Part shown: positions 7,616 through 13,781 of the stretch, one piece after another
Layout: each line of letters opens with the position of its first letter
Position numbering within the stretch: the first letter of the stretch is position 1
Source: Geobacter sp.
GTDB lineage: Bacteria; Desulfobacterota; Desulfuromonadia; Geobacterales; Pseudopelobacteraceae
Direction of reading: 5' to 3'
DNA: 13,781 bases
Assembly: GCA_027346925.1 (NCBI GenBank)
Contig: DAIERH010000042.1
Span: forward strand, 1-13,781
The notes under the pieces: generated by a model
What the model was told of the DNA's origin: nothing
The model's input: only the letters and a program-made list of their open reading frames with translations
Databases searched by the model: none
Translations under genes and position numbers: made by a program

Positions 7616-8362
7616 ATGGATCTGGCGAAAATCAGGCAAAAGGCCCGGAACGATCGGTCCGGCCCCTCTCCGGCCGCATCCTCCCCGCTGCCGGACGAGG
7701 TGGCAGAGGGCGCGTTGCAGGCGGAGAAAACGGCACTGCAACGGACCGCCGCGGTGGATGAGGCGTTCGACAGCGGCCCGGTCATGGCCGTTGAGCAGCA
7801 GTTTGAGCCGTTTCTCCCCCAGCGCCGCGGCGGCCCCATTGATCCGATCGAGGCAATTCTCGCCGGGAGGGAAGCGGCAGGATGCGGCGACGAACCGGAT
7901 GCGTCCCCGGAGCAAGCCGCGGCAGAGGTTGAAGACTTCGAGGAGTTCCTCTGTTTCCGGGTCTCGGATGAGATCTACGGCATCAACATCATGCAGATCA
8001 AGGAGATCATCAAACCGCGCGAGGTGACCGAGGTACCGCGCGCTCCCTCCTTTGTCTCCGGGGTCATCTCTCTCAGGGGTGTTATCATTCCCATCCTGGA
8101 CATGCCCGACCGCCTGGGCCTCAGGCGCGGGGCGACCACCGGCAGGGAGCGGGTGGTGGTGGTGAGACATGGCGAGGCCTTTACCGGGCTGCTGGTGGAT
8201 GAGGTCATCCAGGTCGTCCGCATCGTCAAAAACAGTGTTGAACCGGCCCCGGCCGTGCTTGAGGAGATCAACCGGGAATTCGTCGCCGGCATAGGGCGCA
8301 GCGAGGATCGGATGATCATCCTGCTGAATCTGGACACGATCGCCGATATCGATCTTTTCTGA
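7616..8362 (+). CDS. cheW: CheW-like adaptor with long N-terminal extension
   Basis: This 248-residue protein is much longer than a standard CheW (about 150-170). The CheW domain occupies about 107-248: FLCFRVSDEIYGINIMQIKEII, VPRAPSFVSGVISLRGVIIPILDM, then GLLVDEVIQVVRI, with the usual motifs for bridging CheA P5 to receptors. The first 106 residues look mainly disordered, rich in Ala, Pro, Glu and Gln. They begin with a basic helix-like segment (MDLAKIRQKARND) and contain a more hydrophobic patch, IDPIEAILAGRE (75-86). The extension could be a tether or docking site for another cluster protein. An AGGCGGA Shine-Dalgarno precedes ATG 7616, 9 bp after the ATPase stop. The extension is clearly coding, because the frame is uninterrupted and well spaced from its RBS, but it has no recognisable domain. 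Confidence 0.93.
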   Translation: MDLAKIRQKARNDRSGPSPAASSPLPDEVAEGALQAEKTALQRTAAVDEAFDSGPVMAVEQQFEPFLPQRRGGPIDPIEAILAGREAAGCGDEPDASPEQAAAEVEDFEEFLCFRVSDEIYGINIMQIKEIIKPREVTEVPRAPSFVSGVISLRGVIIPILDMPDRLGLRRGATTGRERVVVVRHGEAFTGLLVDEVIQVVRIVKNSVEPAPAVLEEINREFVAGIGRSEDRMIILLNLDTIADIDLF

Positions 8363-8403
8363 ATCACGGGGCAAACACCCATGAGCGGAGCATCAATCAG
8401 GCC

Positions 8404-8868
8404 ATGAACAGGGAACTGTCGGACTTACAACTGACCTGCTTCAACTTGGGGGACAACCTCTTCAGCGTGGATATCATGCGGATCAAGGAGATCGTCCTGC
8501 CCCAGAAACTCTACAGTCTGCCGCGCGCTTCCCAGCTGCTCGAAGGTGTCATCAACCTTCGCGGCGCGGTCATTCCGGTCATGGATCTGCGCAAACGGTT
8601 CGGTATGCCTCCCCTGGACAACGGGAAAAGCGGCAAACTGCTGATAGTCTCCTTTCGCCGGCAGATGGTTGCGCTGGCGGTGGACGATGTCATGGAGGTG
8701 ATCACGGTTTCGGCCAGGGAGATCAAGCCGCCGCCCGATGTGGTCGAAGGGGTTGGCGCCGAATATCTGCTGGGAGTCTGTCTGTCAGGTGATCGCGTCT
8801 TCATGTTGCTTGATATCGACACCCTGCTCGGCCCGGCCGATTACCGGGAGATCGCCCGCATTGCGTGA
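8404..8868 (+). CDS. cheW: CheW-type coupling protein
   Basis: This 154-residue protein is a single CheW domain of standard length that would bridge chemoreceptors to CheA at the inner membrane. Motifs seen are LTCFNLGDNLFSVDIMRIKEI (about 9-29), LPRASQLLEGVINLRGAVIPVMDLRKRFG (39-67) with the conserved NLRG turn, and VALAVDDVMEVI (near 90-101). It differs clearly from the longer CheW upstream, so the pair is not a recent duplication. The start ATG 8404 overlaps the stop of a possible 8-codon ORF beginning at 8381; a GGAG at 8387-8390 is 13 bases upstream, which is slightly distant. It is the last gene before the repeat-containing gap, so the first transcript segment may end here. Confidence 0.94.
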   Translation: MNRELSDLQLTCFNLGDNLFSVDIMRIKEIVLPQKLYSLPRASQLLEGVINLRGAVIPVMDLRKRFGMPPLDNGKSGKLLIVSFRRQMVALAVDDVMEVITVSAREIKPPPDVVEGVGAEYLLGVCLSGDRVFMLLDIDTLLGPADYREIARIA

Positions 8869-8930
8869 AATGGGGCATAAGGGAAGAAGGCATCAATAAG
8901 CCGAATCAAACAGGGAAACGGAATCTTTTA

Positions 8931-9039
8931 TTTAACAGGGATGAACGGGATACACGGGATATACAACAAAAAGGTTTTCAGCCCAAAGCCTTTCATCCCA
9001 AAGCCTTTCATCCTGGTCATCCCGTCCATCCCTGTTAAA
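8931..9039. repeat. 109-bp inverted-repeat element with 9-bp GGGAT periodicity
   Basis: The left arm 8931-8960 and right arm 9010-9039 are inverted repeats: the outer 21 bp match at 20 positions, and the full 30 bp at 25. GGGAT recurs every 9 bp in the left arm (8938, 8947, 8956), mirrored by ATCC at 9010, 9019 and 9028 in the right arm. The central part holds a 15-bp tandem duplication. The element contains no supported gene. I recall similar AACAGGGATGAACGGGAT-like intergenic repeats in Geobacter-group genomes, which needs checking. It may be a mobile palindromic repeat or an RNA hairpin affecting read-through. No clear target-site duplication is visible. Confidence 0.8.
8982..9011 (+). repeat. 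Two perfect tandem copies of a 15-bp unit
   Basis: CCCAAAGCCTTTCAT occurs at 8982-8996 and again immediately at 8997-9011. The units lie in the loop of the larger inverted repeat, and the second copy runs 2 bases into the right arm. The copies are identical, which suggests recent slippage or a length-variable site. Confidence 0.85.
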
Positions 9040-9121
9040 CTCGTCTTTGAGGGTTGCAATGCTTTCCCTTTTGCTCGACTTTTGTAACGGGTGAAGATGC
9101 AGCGACTAATTACACAACAAT

Positions 9122-9125
9122 GGAG
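9122..9125 (+). promoter_or_regulatory. Ribosome binding site that sets the HEAT gene start
   Basis: GGAG lies 9 bases before GTG 9135, the best-placed Shine-Dalgarno in this leader. The in-frame ATG at 9120 and TTG at 9054 have no convincing site upstream (TTACACAACA precedes the ATG). The GTG start is therefore preferred, with ATG 9120 as the alternative. Confidence 0.6.
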
Positions 9126-9134
9126 AACACCCGG

Positions 9135-11141
9135 GTGAACAGTTTGTCGCACATACAAAACGATCTGCAATCCCAGGATGAAGAGGCGCGCCGAGGCGCG
9201 CTTCAGAATCTGAGAGGGCGGGCGTTACGGGAAACCCGCGAGCTGCTTTTTTCCGCGATGGGCGATGCCAGCTGGAGGGTGCGCAAGGAAGCCGTCGATG
9301 TCTTTGTCGCGGCCAACCCGGATGAGGACGCCATCGAGTCCCTCCTGGAACTGCTCCGCAGCCAGGATAACGCCGGGTTGCGGAACTCCGCCGCCGAGGC
9401 CGTGGCCAAGCTGGGAACGCGGGGCGCCGCTCCTCTGAACCGCTTGCTCGGCGACAGGGACAGCGATGTGCGCAAATTCGTCATTGACGTGATGGGGCTT
9501 ATCGCCAGCCCGGAATTCGTGCCCGCCTTGCTTTCGTCCCTGCACGACCCGGATGTCAACGTGGCCTCCGCGGCCGCCGAACACCTGGGCAACATCGGTG
9601 ACACCGGAACCGTGCCCGACCTGATCAGTGCCGTGGTCGACAATGATTCGGTCCTGTTCCGTTTCAGCGCCCTGGCCGCCTTGGGCAAGCTGACCTCTCA
9701 CGTGCCGGTTCCCGACGAGATCATCAGGCTGGCCGACCAGGACATCCTGCGCAAGGGGGTCTACGAGTGCCTGGGGAGCATCGGGGATGAATCGGTGGTG
9801 CCCATACTGCTGCAAGGGTTTTTGTCGCGCCAGAGGAGCAGCCGCTGCGCCGCCGTCACCGCCTGGTACCGTATCTTCTCGCGCTCCAGCGCCACCTCCC
9901 GACAGGAGTTGGAGGATTCCCTCCGGCGGGTGCCGCCCGATGAAGTTGTGCCGACCCTCATCGATCTGTTCGACCGCGCCGAGACCCCCCTTGCCGAGGC
10001 GGTAACGGTCTTGCTCGGCATCATCGGGGACATGCGCGGCGCGGAGACTCTCCTGGCTGCATTCGCCAGCGAGCGGCTGTCGGGCATTGCCCTTGCGTCA
10101 CTGAAACGCCTGGGAGCCCGTGCCATGAACGCCCTGATCGCACTGTATCCCAAGGCGACCGAGACCGCCCGCTGCGCCATCTGCACGGTTGTGGGCGAGC
10201 TTGCCCACCGGTCCGGCGCAGACATGATCCGCGAGGCCCTGCACGATTCATCGGTTCTGGTCCGCAAGGCCGCCGTGTCGGCCGCGGGCAGACTCGGTCT
10301 TACGGACTGTATCCCGGATATCGCTACCCTGCTCGACGATACGGACGCAGGGGTGAGAAATTCCGTGATTGCCTGCTTCCAGAGGCTGGCGCTCATCGAT
10401 CGTCACGCCATCCAGGCGGTGGCACGCAAGCTGGGGGAATCGGACCAACCCGAGCAGCGGCGGGATGCCGTTATCCTCCATGCCGCTCTGGGCGATGGTG
10501 AACCGCTCACCCTCCTGGTCAAGGATGCCGACCCCAGTGTCCGCCAGGCGGCGGTTGCTGCCATCGGCAAGCTGCGCCTCTCCACGGCCAGCGGCATTCT
10601 GTTGATTGCGTTGGTCGATGAAGACCCGGAGGTGCGTATCGCCGCGGTGGAAGCCTTGGGAGAGGTGGGTGGCCGCGATGTCCTCGATCACCTGAATTAC
10701 GCCCTGAAAGACGAGGATATCTGGGTGCGCTGTGCCGTGTTGAGAAGCATCGCCCATATCGACCGGCCCGCATCCTTGCCGGCCATACGATCTCAATTTG
10801 CCCATGCCGACGGCCTGTTGATGATCACCTGCCTTGAACTGCTGGAGTCCATCGGGAGTCGCGCGGCGATGGACCTGGTGGAAACGGCCCTCGACAGCCG
10901 TGACAAGGAGATCGTCACCCTGGCCCTTTCCATCCTTGCCCGCCAGGGGGGGGAATGGGTCATTGCCCACGCTGAACGCCTCATGGCACACCCCAACGAG
11001 GCGACGCGGTCCGGATGGTCCCGGATCCTGGCCGGGCTTCCCGCAGACCAGGCGCGTCGGTTGCTTTCACAGGCCGTGCAACGGGAACGGAACGAGCAGG
11101 TCAAAACACAGTTACAGACGCTGCTGGAAGGGATTGCATGA
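9135..11141 (+). CDS. HEAT-repeat (PBS-lyase type) scaffold protein
   Basis: This protein of about 668 residues is built almost entirely of helical HEAT/EZ-HEAT repeats with a period of roughly 30-31 residues. Recurring units include DASWRVRKEAVDVFVA, RDSDVRKFVIDVMGLI, DSSVLVRKAAVSAAGRLG, DADPSVRQAAVAAIGKL and DEDPEVRIAAVEALGEVGG. Such alpha-solenoids act as protein-binding scaffolds; no catalytic domain, signal peptide or membrane segment is seen. In the middle (about residues 240-340) the repeats are more degenerate and may form a distinct surface. The stop codon overlaps the cheR start (ATGA, 11138-11141), so the two proteins are likely made in a fixed ratio and may interact. GTG 9135 is chosen because of its ribosome binding site; starts at 9120 or 9054 would add 5 or 27 residues. 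The specific function is unknown. Confidence 0.88.
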   Translation: MNSLSHIQNDLQSQDEEARRGALQNLRGRALRETRELLFSAMGDASWRVRKEAVDVFVAANPDEDAIESLLELLRSQDNAGLRNSAAEAVAKLGTRGAAPLNRLLGDRDSDVRKFVIDVMGLIASPEFVPALLSSLHDPDVNVASAAAEHLGNIGDTGTVPDLISAVVDNDSVLFRFSALAALGKLTSHVPVPDEIIRLADQDILRKGVYECLGSIGDESVVPILLQGFLSRQRSSRCAAVTAWYRIFSRSSATSRQELEDSLRRVPPDEVVPTLIDLFDRAETPLAEAVTVLLGIIGDMRGAETLLAAFASERLSGIALASLKRLGARAMNALIALYPKATETARCAICTVVGELAHRSGADMIREALHDSSVLVRKAAVSAAGRLGLTDCIPDIATLLDDTDAGVRNSVIACFQRLALIDRHAIQAVARKLGESDQPEQRRDAVILHAALGDGEPLTLLVKDADPSVRQAAVAAIGKLRLSTASGILLIALVDEDPEVRIAAVEALGEVGGRDVLDHLNYALKDEDIWVRCAVLRSIAHIDRPASLPAIRSQFAHADGLLMITCLELLESIGSRAAMDLVETALDSRDKEIVTLALSILARQGGEWVIAHAERLMAHPNEATRSGWSRILAGLPADQARRLLSQAVQRERNEQVKTQLQTLLEGIA

Positions 11142-12016
11142 CATTTCCCCTCAGCCTCGAACATTTCATGTCCGATGAGGAATTCCACCTCTTCCGCGAC
11201 ACCATCTACAGCCATTGCGGTATCTATTTCGATGATGACTCGAAATACCTGCTGGAAAAGCGTCTTTCCCGGCGCCTGACGGCCCTGAATCTCTCCTCCT
11301 TCAGGGATTATTACCACTTCTTGAAGTATAACCGGAAGAAGGACCAGGAACTGATGGATATCATGGATATCCTCACGACCAATGAGACCTATTTTTTCCG
11401 TGAGTCATTCCAGCTCAAGGCATTTACCGACGAGATCTTGCCCGAGCTCCTGCAGAGAAAAGCGGCACGCAAGGACCGCACCCTGCGTATCTGGAGCGCG
11501 GGCTGCTCCACGGGCGAGGAGCCGTTCACCATCGCCATGCTGCTTCGGGAAATCAGGGAGTTGCAGGGATGGAAGATCGAGATCATCGGCACGGACATCA
11601 GCCAGCGGGTTCTCCAGCACGCCCGGCGCGGGGTCTATGGCAAGTCGTCGTTCAGGGCCACGGACGAGCAGTATATCAAGCGCTTCTTCCAGGAGCAGGA
11701 TGGCGGCTACAGGATCAACGACGAGGTGCGGGAACTGGTCACCATCAGCCATCTCAACCTGTTCGATACGCACCGCATGGTCATGCTCGGCAGGATGGAC
11801 CTGATCTTCTGCCGCAACGTGATCATCTACTTCGATGCCGCCGCCAAGAAACAGGTGGTGGAGGCCTTCCACAACTCCCTCTACGACGGAGGTTATTTGC
11901 TGCTGGGACATTCCGAGTCACTGATGAACATCACCACCATGTTCACCCTGCGCCATTTCAAGAATGACATGATCTATCAAAAGCCTGAACGGCACATTCC
12001 GGGAGGGCAGTCATGA
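11138..12016 (+). CDS. cheR: Chemoreceptor glutamate methyltransferase CheR
   Basis: CheR methylates glutamates on chemoreceptors using S-adenosylmethionine, providing adaptation opposite to CheB. At 292 residues the protein has the usual length and both domains. The N-terminal helical domain (about 10-75) has YLLEKRLSRRL, and LTTNETYFFRE (79-89) is a family signature. The SAM-binding domain has RIWSAGCSTGEEPFTIAMLL (117-136), IIGTDISQRVL (149-159) and DLIFCRNVIIYFD (221-233). ATG 11138 overlaps the HEAT gene stop and follows a strong GGAAGGGA Shine-Dalgarno. Longer in-frame starts lie deep within the HEAT gene and are rejected. A second in-frame ATG at 11168 (MSDEEFHLFR) lacks a good site. 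No TPR extension is present. The stop overlaps the cheB start by ATGA, so CheR and CheB are probably translated together. Confidence 0.97.
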   Translation: MTFPLSLEHFMSDEEFHLFRDTIYSHCGIYFDDDSKYLLEKRLSRRLTALNLSSFRDYYHFLKYNRKKDQELMDIMDILTTNETYFFRESFQLKAFTDEILPELLQRKAARKDRTLRIWSAGCSTGEEPFTIAMLLREIRELQGWKIEIIGTDISQRVLQHARRGVYGKSSFRATDEQYIKRFFQEQDGGYRINDEVRELVTISHLNLFDTHRMVMLGRMDLIFCRNVIIYFDAAAKKQVVEAFHNSLYDGGYLLLGHSESLMNITTMFTLRHFKNDMIYQKPERHIPGGQS

Positions 12017-13074
12017 AAAGGGTCAGGGTGGTGGTGGTTGACGATTCGGCTTTCAGCCGGCGTACCATCACGAAGATGCTGGAGGGGATTCAGGATATCG
12101 AGGTGGTGGGGTATGCCACCAACGGTGAGGACGGGATTCAGAAGGTCATCGCCCTCAAACCGGACCTGGTTACCCTTGACCTGGAAATGCCCAAGATGGA
12201 CGGCTTCACGCTGCTCAGGATTCTGACCACCCGTTTTTCCATGCCGGTGATCGTGATCAGCGCCCTCTCCGGTGCCGACAAGGTCTTCAAGGCCTTGGAT
12301 CTGGGCGCCCTGGACTTTGTCGCCAAGCCGTCCAGCAGTGCCTCGAAGGATTTGCTTCTGATCAAGGACGACCTGCACCGCAAGGTGTTGCAGGTGGTTG
12401 GTCTCAACCCGGCAAGCATTCGCCGGCACCCGCAAACGAACCACGAGCGGCCCGAAGTGTCCGGCGCGGCCGTTGTCGGCGCCGACACGTCCCAGCACCC
12501 CATCGATATCGTGGCCATCGGCTCGTCCACCGGCGGTCCGCCGGCACTGCAGTCGATCTTCTCTGCGTTCGAGAAGCCGTTCCCCTTTGCCGTGGTGGTT
12601 TCGCAGCATATGCCCGCCGGCTTTACCCGCGCCTTTGCTGAACGTCTGGACCGCGCATCACGGTTCGAGGTAAAGGAGGCCGAGGACGGCGATGCGGTGC
12701 TTCCCGGCAGGATACTGATCGCTCCGGGCGGTAAAAACCTCGTCTTCGAGATACATGGGGGCCAGGTGACCGCCAGGGTCGTACCCCCCTCGGCAACAGA
12801 CCGTTATGTGCCATCCGTGGACGTCATGCTCGAATCCTGTGCGTCGATCTACCGCAGCCGCATGGTGGCGGTCATACTGACCGGCATGGGCAACGACGGC
12901 AGCAAGGGGATACGGGCGGTCAAGGAACAGGGCGGACACGTGATTGCCGAGTCTGAAGAAACCGCCGTGGTCTACGGCATGCCGCGGGAGGCGGTGGCGA
13001 CCGGGGTGGTTGACCGGGCCGTGCCGCTGCAGCGGATCGCGCGGGAGATACTCATCAAGGGCGAGTTTGTCTGA
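12013..13074 (+). CDS. cheB: Protein-glutamate methylesterase CheB
   Basis: This 353-residue CheB removes methyl groups from chemoreceptors (and can deamidate glutamines) once CheA phosphorylates it. The receiver domain (1-125) has D10-D11, phosphoacceptor D56 (LVTLDLEMPKMDG), switch S83 and K105 (FVAKPS). A linker of about 35 residues follows. The esterase domain (about 163-350) has the catalytic triad S172 in AIGSSTGGPPAL, H199 in VSQHMPAGFTRAFAERL and D295 in ILTGMGNDGSKG. ATG 12013 overlaps the cheR stop and has a GGGAGG Shine-Dalgarno. All catalytic and phosphorylation residues are intact, so it should be a phosphorylation-controlled enzyme. Its presence with CheR implies methylatable receptors encoded elsewhere in the genome. 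Confidence 0.97.
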   Translation: MKRVRVVVVDDSAFSRRTITKMLEGIQDIEVVGYATNGEDGIQKVIALKPDLVTLDLEMPKMDGFTLLRILTTRFSMPVIVISALSGADKVFKALDLGALDFVAKPSSSASKDLLLIKDDLHRKVLQVVGLNPASIRRHPQTNHERPEVSGAAVVGADTSQHPIDIVAIGSSTGGPPALQSIFSAFEKPFPFAVVVSQHMPAGFTRAFAERLDRASRFEVKEAEDGDAVLPGRILIAPGGKNLVFEIHGGQVTARVVPPSATDRYVPSVDVMLESCASIYRSRMVAVILTGMGNDGSKGIRAVKEQGGHVIAESEETAVVYGMPREAVATGVVDRAVPLQRIAREILIKGEFV

Positions 13075-13097
13075 TTAGCGAATTGATAGAAATGAGA

Positions 13098-13102
13098 AAG
13101 GA
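13098..13102 (+). promoter_or_regulatory. Ribosome binding site that sets the leuS start
   Basis: AAGGA (within AAAGGAAG, 13097-13104) lies 7 bases before GTG 13110. The in-frame ATG at 13092 would place this site inside the gene and has no clear Shine-Dalgarno of its own, so GTG 13110 is favoured. Confidence 0.65.
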
Positions 13103-13109
13103 AGAATCA

Positions 13110-13781
13110 GTGGATCAGAAATACAACCCCAAAGACATTGAGCAGAAATGGCAACAGCAATGGGAAAAGCAAAAATCCTTTGCGGTGACCGAAGGCACGG
13201 ACAAACGGAAATACTACCTGCTGGAGATGTTCCCCTATCCCTCCGGCAGGATCCATATGGGACACGTTCGCAACTATTCCATCGGCGATGTGATCGGCAG
13301 ATTCAAGCGGATGCGCGGTTTCAACGTGCTCCATCCCATGGGATGGGATGCCTTCGGCATGCCGGCGGAGAACGCCGCCATCCAGAACAAGAGCCATCCG
13401 GCCAAATGGACCTACGAGAATATCGCCTACATGCGGGGCCAGCTCAAGAAGATGGGGCTCTCCTACGACTGGGGCCGCGAGCTGGCCACCTGCGACGTGG
13501 AGTATTACCGCTGGGAACAGAAGATCTTCCTGGAGATGTTTGCCAAGGGGCTGGCCTACAAGAAGACCTCGTTCGTCAATTGGTGCCCCAATTGCGAGAC
13601 CGTGCTGGCCAATGAGCAAGTTGAGGACGGCGCCTGCTGGCGTTGCGACAGCGAGGTCAAGCAGAAGGAGTTGGACCAGTGGTTCTTCCGCATCACCGAC
13701 TATGCCGAGGAGCTTCTGGAGTGGACCGGGCGCCTGCCCGGCTGGCCGGAGCGGGTGCTGGTGATGCAGCGCAACTGGATC
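13110..13781 (+). CDS. leuS: Leucyl-tRNA synthetase, N-terminal fragment (3' end outside window)
   Basis: The first 224 codons of a class I leucyl-tRNA synthetase are visible, and the frame is open to the last base. The N-terminus (YNPKDIEQKWQQQW) is typical of bacterial LeuS. The ATP-binding HIGH motif appears as HMGH (49-52) within FPYPSGRIHMGHVRNY. HPMGWDAFGMPAENAA (75-90) is the diagnostic catalytic-core block. A zinc-type site is formed by C159, C162, C176 and C179 (WCPNC and CWRC). The window ends before the editing domain and the KMSKS loop. The GTG start is preferred by its ribosome binding site; ATG 13092 would add MRKEES. The gene lies only 35 bp after cheB with no visible terminator, so at least part of its transcription may come from the che operon. 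It has no functional tie to chemotaxis. Confidence 0.96.
   Translation, partial: MDQKYNPKDIEQKWQQQWEKQKSFAVTEGTDKRKYYLLEMFPYPSGRIHMGHVRNYSIGDVIGRFKRMRGFNVLHPMGWDAFGMPAENAAIQNKSHPAKWTYENIAYMRGQLKKMGLSYDWGRELATCDVEYYRWEQKIFLEMFAKGLAYKKTSFVNWCPNCETVLANEQVEDGACWRCDSEVKQKELDQWFFRITDYAEELLEWTGRLPGWPERVLVMQRNWI

Noticed and set aside
7106..8374. 422-codon open frame on the - strand across the ATPase and first cheW
   Set aside because: It spans two well-supported sense genes and their junction, and its translation resembles no protein family and looks like a codon-position shadow.
8931..9039. CRISPR array or insertion sequence
   Set aside because: Unit lengths of 9 and 15 bp, no unique spacers, no transposase and no clear target duplication fit neither.
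9054..9134. Upstream TTG (9054) or ATG (9120) start for the HEAT gene
   Set aside because: Neither has a convincing ribosome site, and the extra residues do not resemble HEAT sequence; ATG 9120 remains possible.
11015..11137. Upstream in-frame start for cheR
   Set aside because: It would overlap the HEAT gene by over 100 bp and add sequence that is only the HEAT frame read out of phase; ATG 11138 has a strong GGAAGGGA site.

Overview
The window is a high-GC, almost fully coding stretch with every supported gene on the + strand. Gene content suggests a deltaproteobacterium of the Geobacter/Pelobacter group (Desulfuromonadota). The reasons are a chemosensory operon that includes DUF4388-receiver, ExeA-like and HEAT-repeat proteins, a PaaK-type CoA ligase, and an intergenic repeat built on 9-bp GGGAT units, which I recall from Geobacter genomes. 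The assignment is inference, since no rRNA or species marker is present.

Layout. Positions 1-318 hold the 3' end of prolyl-tRNA synthetase. A phenylacetate-CoA ligase family gene follows (352-1662); its ribosome binding site and start codon lie inside a near-perfect 20-bp palindrome. After a GC-rich hairpin region comes the ribosome-assembly GTPase der (1769-3115). A candidate promoter then precedes a chemosensory block: a DUF4388-receiver protein (3200-4255), cheY (4287-4664), cheA (4692-6800), an ExeA/GspA-like AAA ATPase (6806-7606), a long cheW (7616-8362) and a short cheW (8404-8868). A 266-bp gap contains a 109-bp inverted-repeat element. The block resumes with a HEAT-repeat protein (9135-11141), cheR (11138-12016) and cheB (12013-13074), joined by ATGA stop/start overlaps. 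leuS starts 35 bp after cheB and runs off the window.

How the genes fit together. CheA, two CheW adaptors, CheY, CheR and CheB form a nearly complete chemosensory pathway: kinase, coupling, output and receptor adaptation. No chemoreceptor, CheC, CheD, CheX or CheZ gene is in the window, and no flagellar gene is nearby, so receptors must be encoded elsewhere. The output may be swimming, type IV pilus motility or a non-motility function. The most unusual parts are the three accessory proteins: the DUF4388-receiver protein with an altered receiver switch position, the soluble ExeA-like ATPase between cheA and cheW, and the large HEAT-repeat scaffold translationally coupled to cheR. Their conserved linkage to the core che genes would be the main thing to test.

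Several starts were set by ribosome binding sites and not by the longest open frame: cheY at GTG 4287, the HEAT gene at GTG 9135, cheR at ATG 11138 and leuS at GTG 13110. I found no tRNA, rRNA, CRISPR array, transposase or clear intrinsic terminator.
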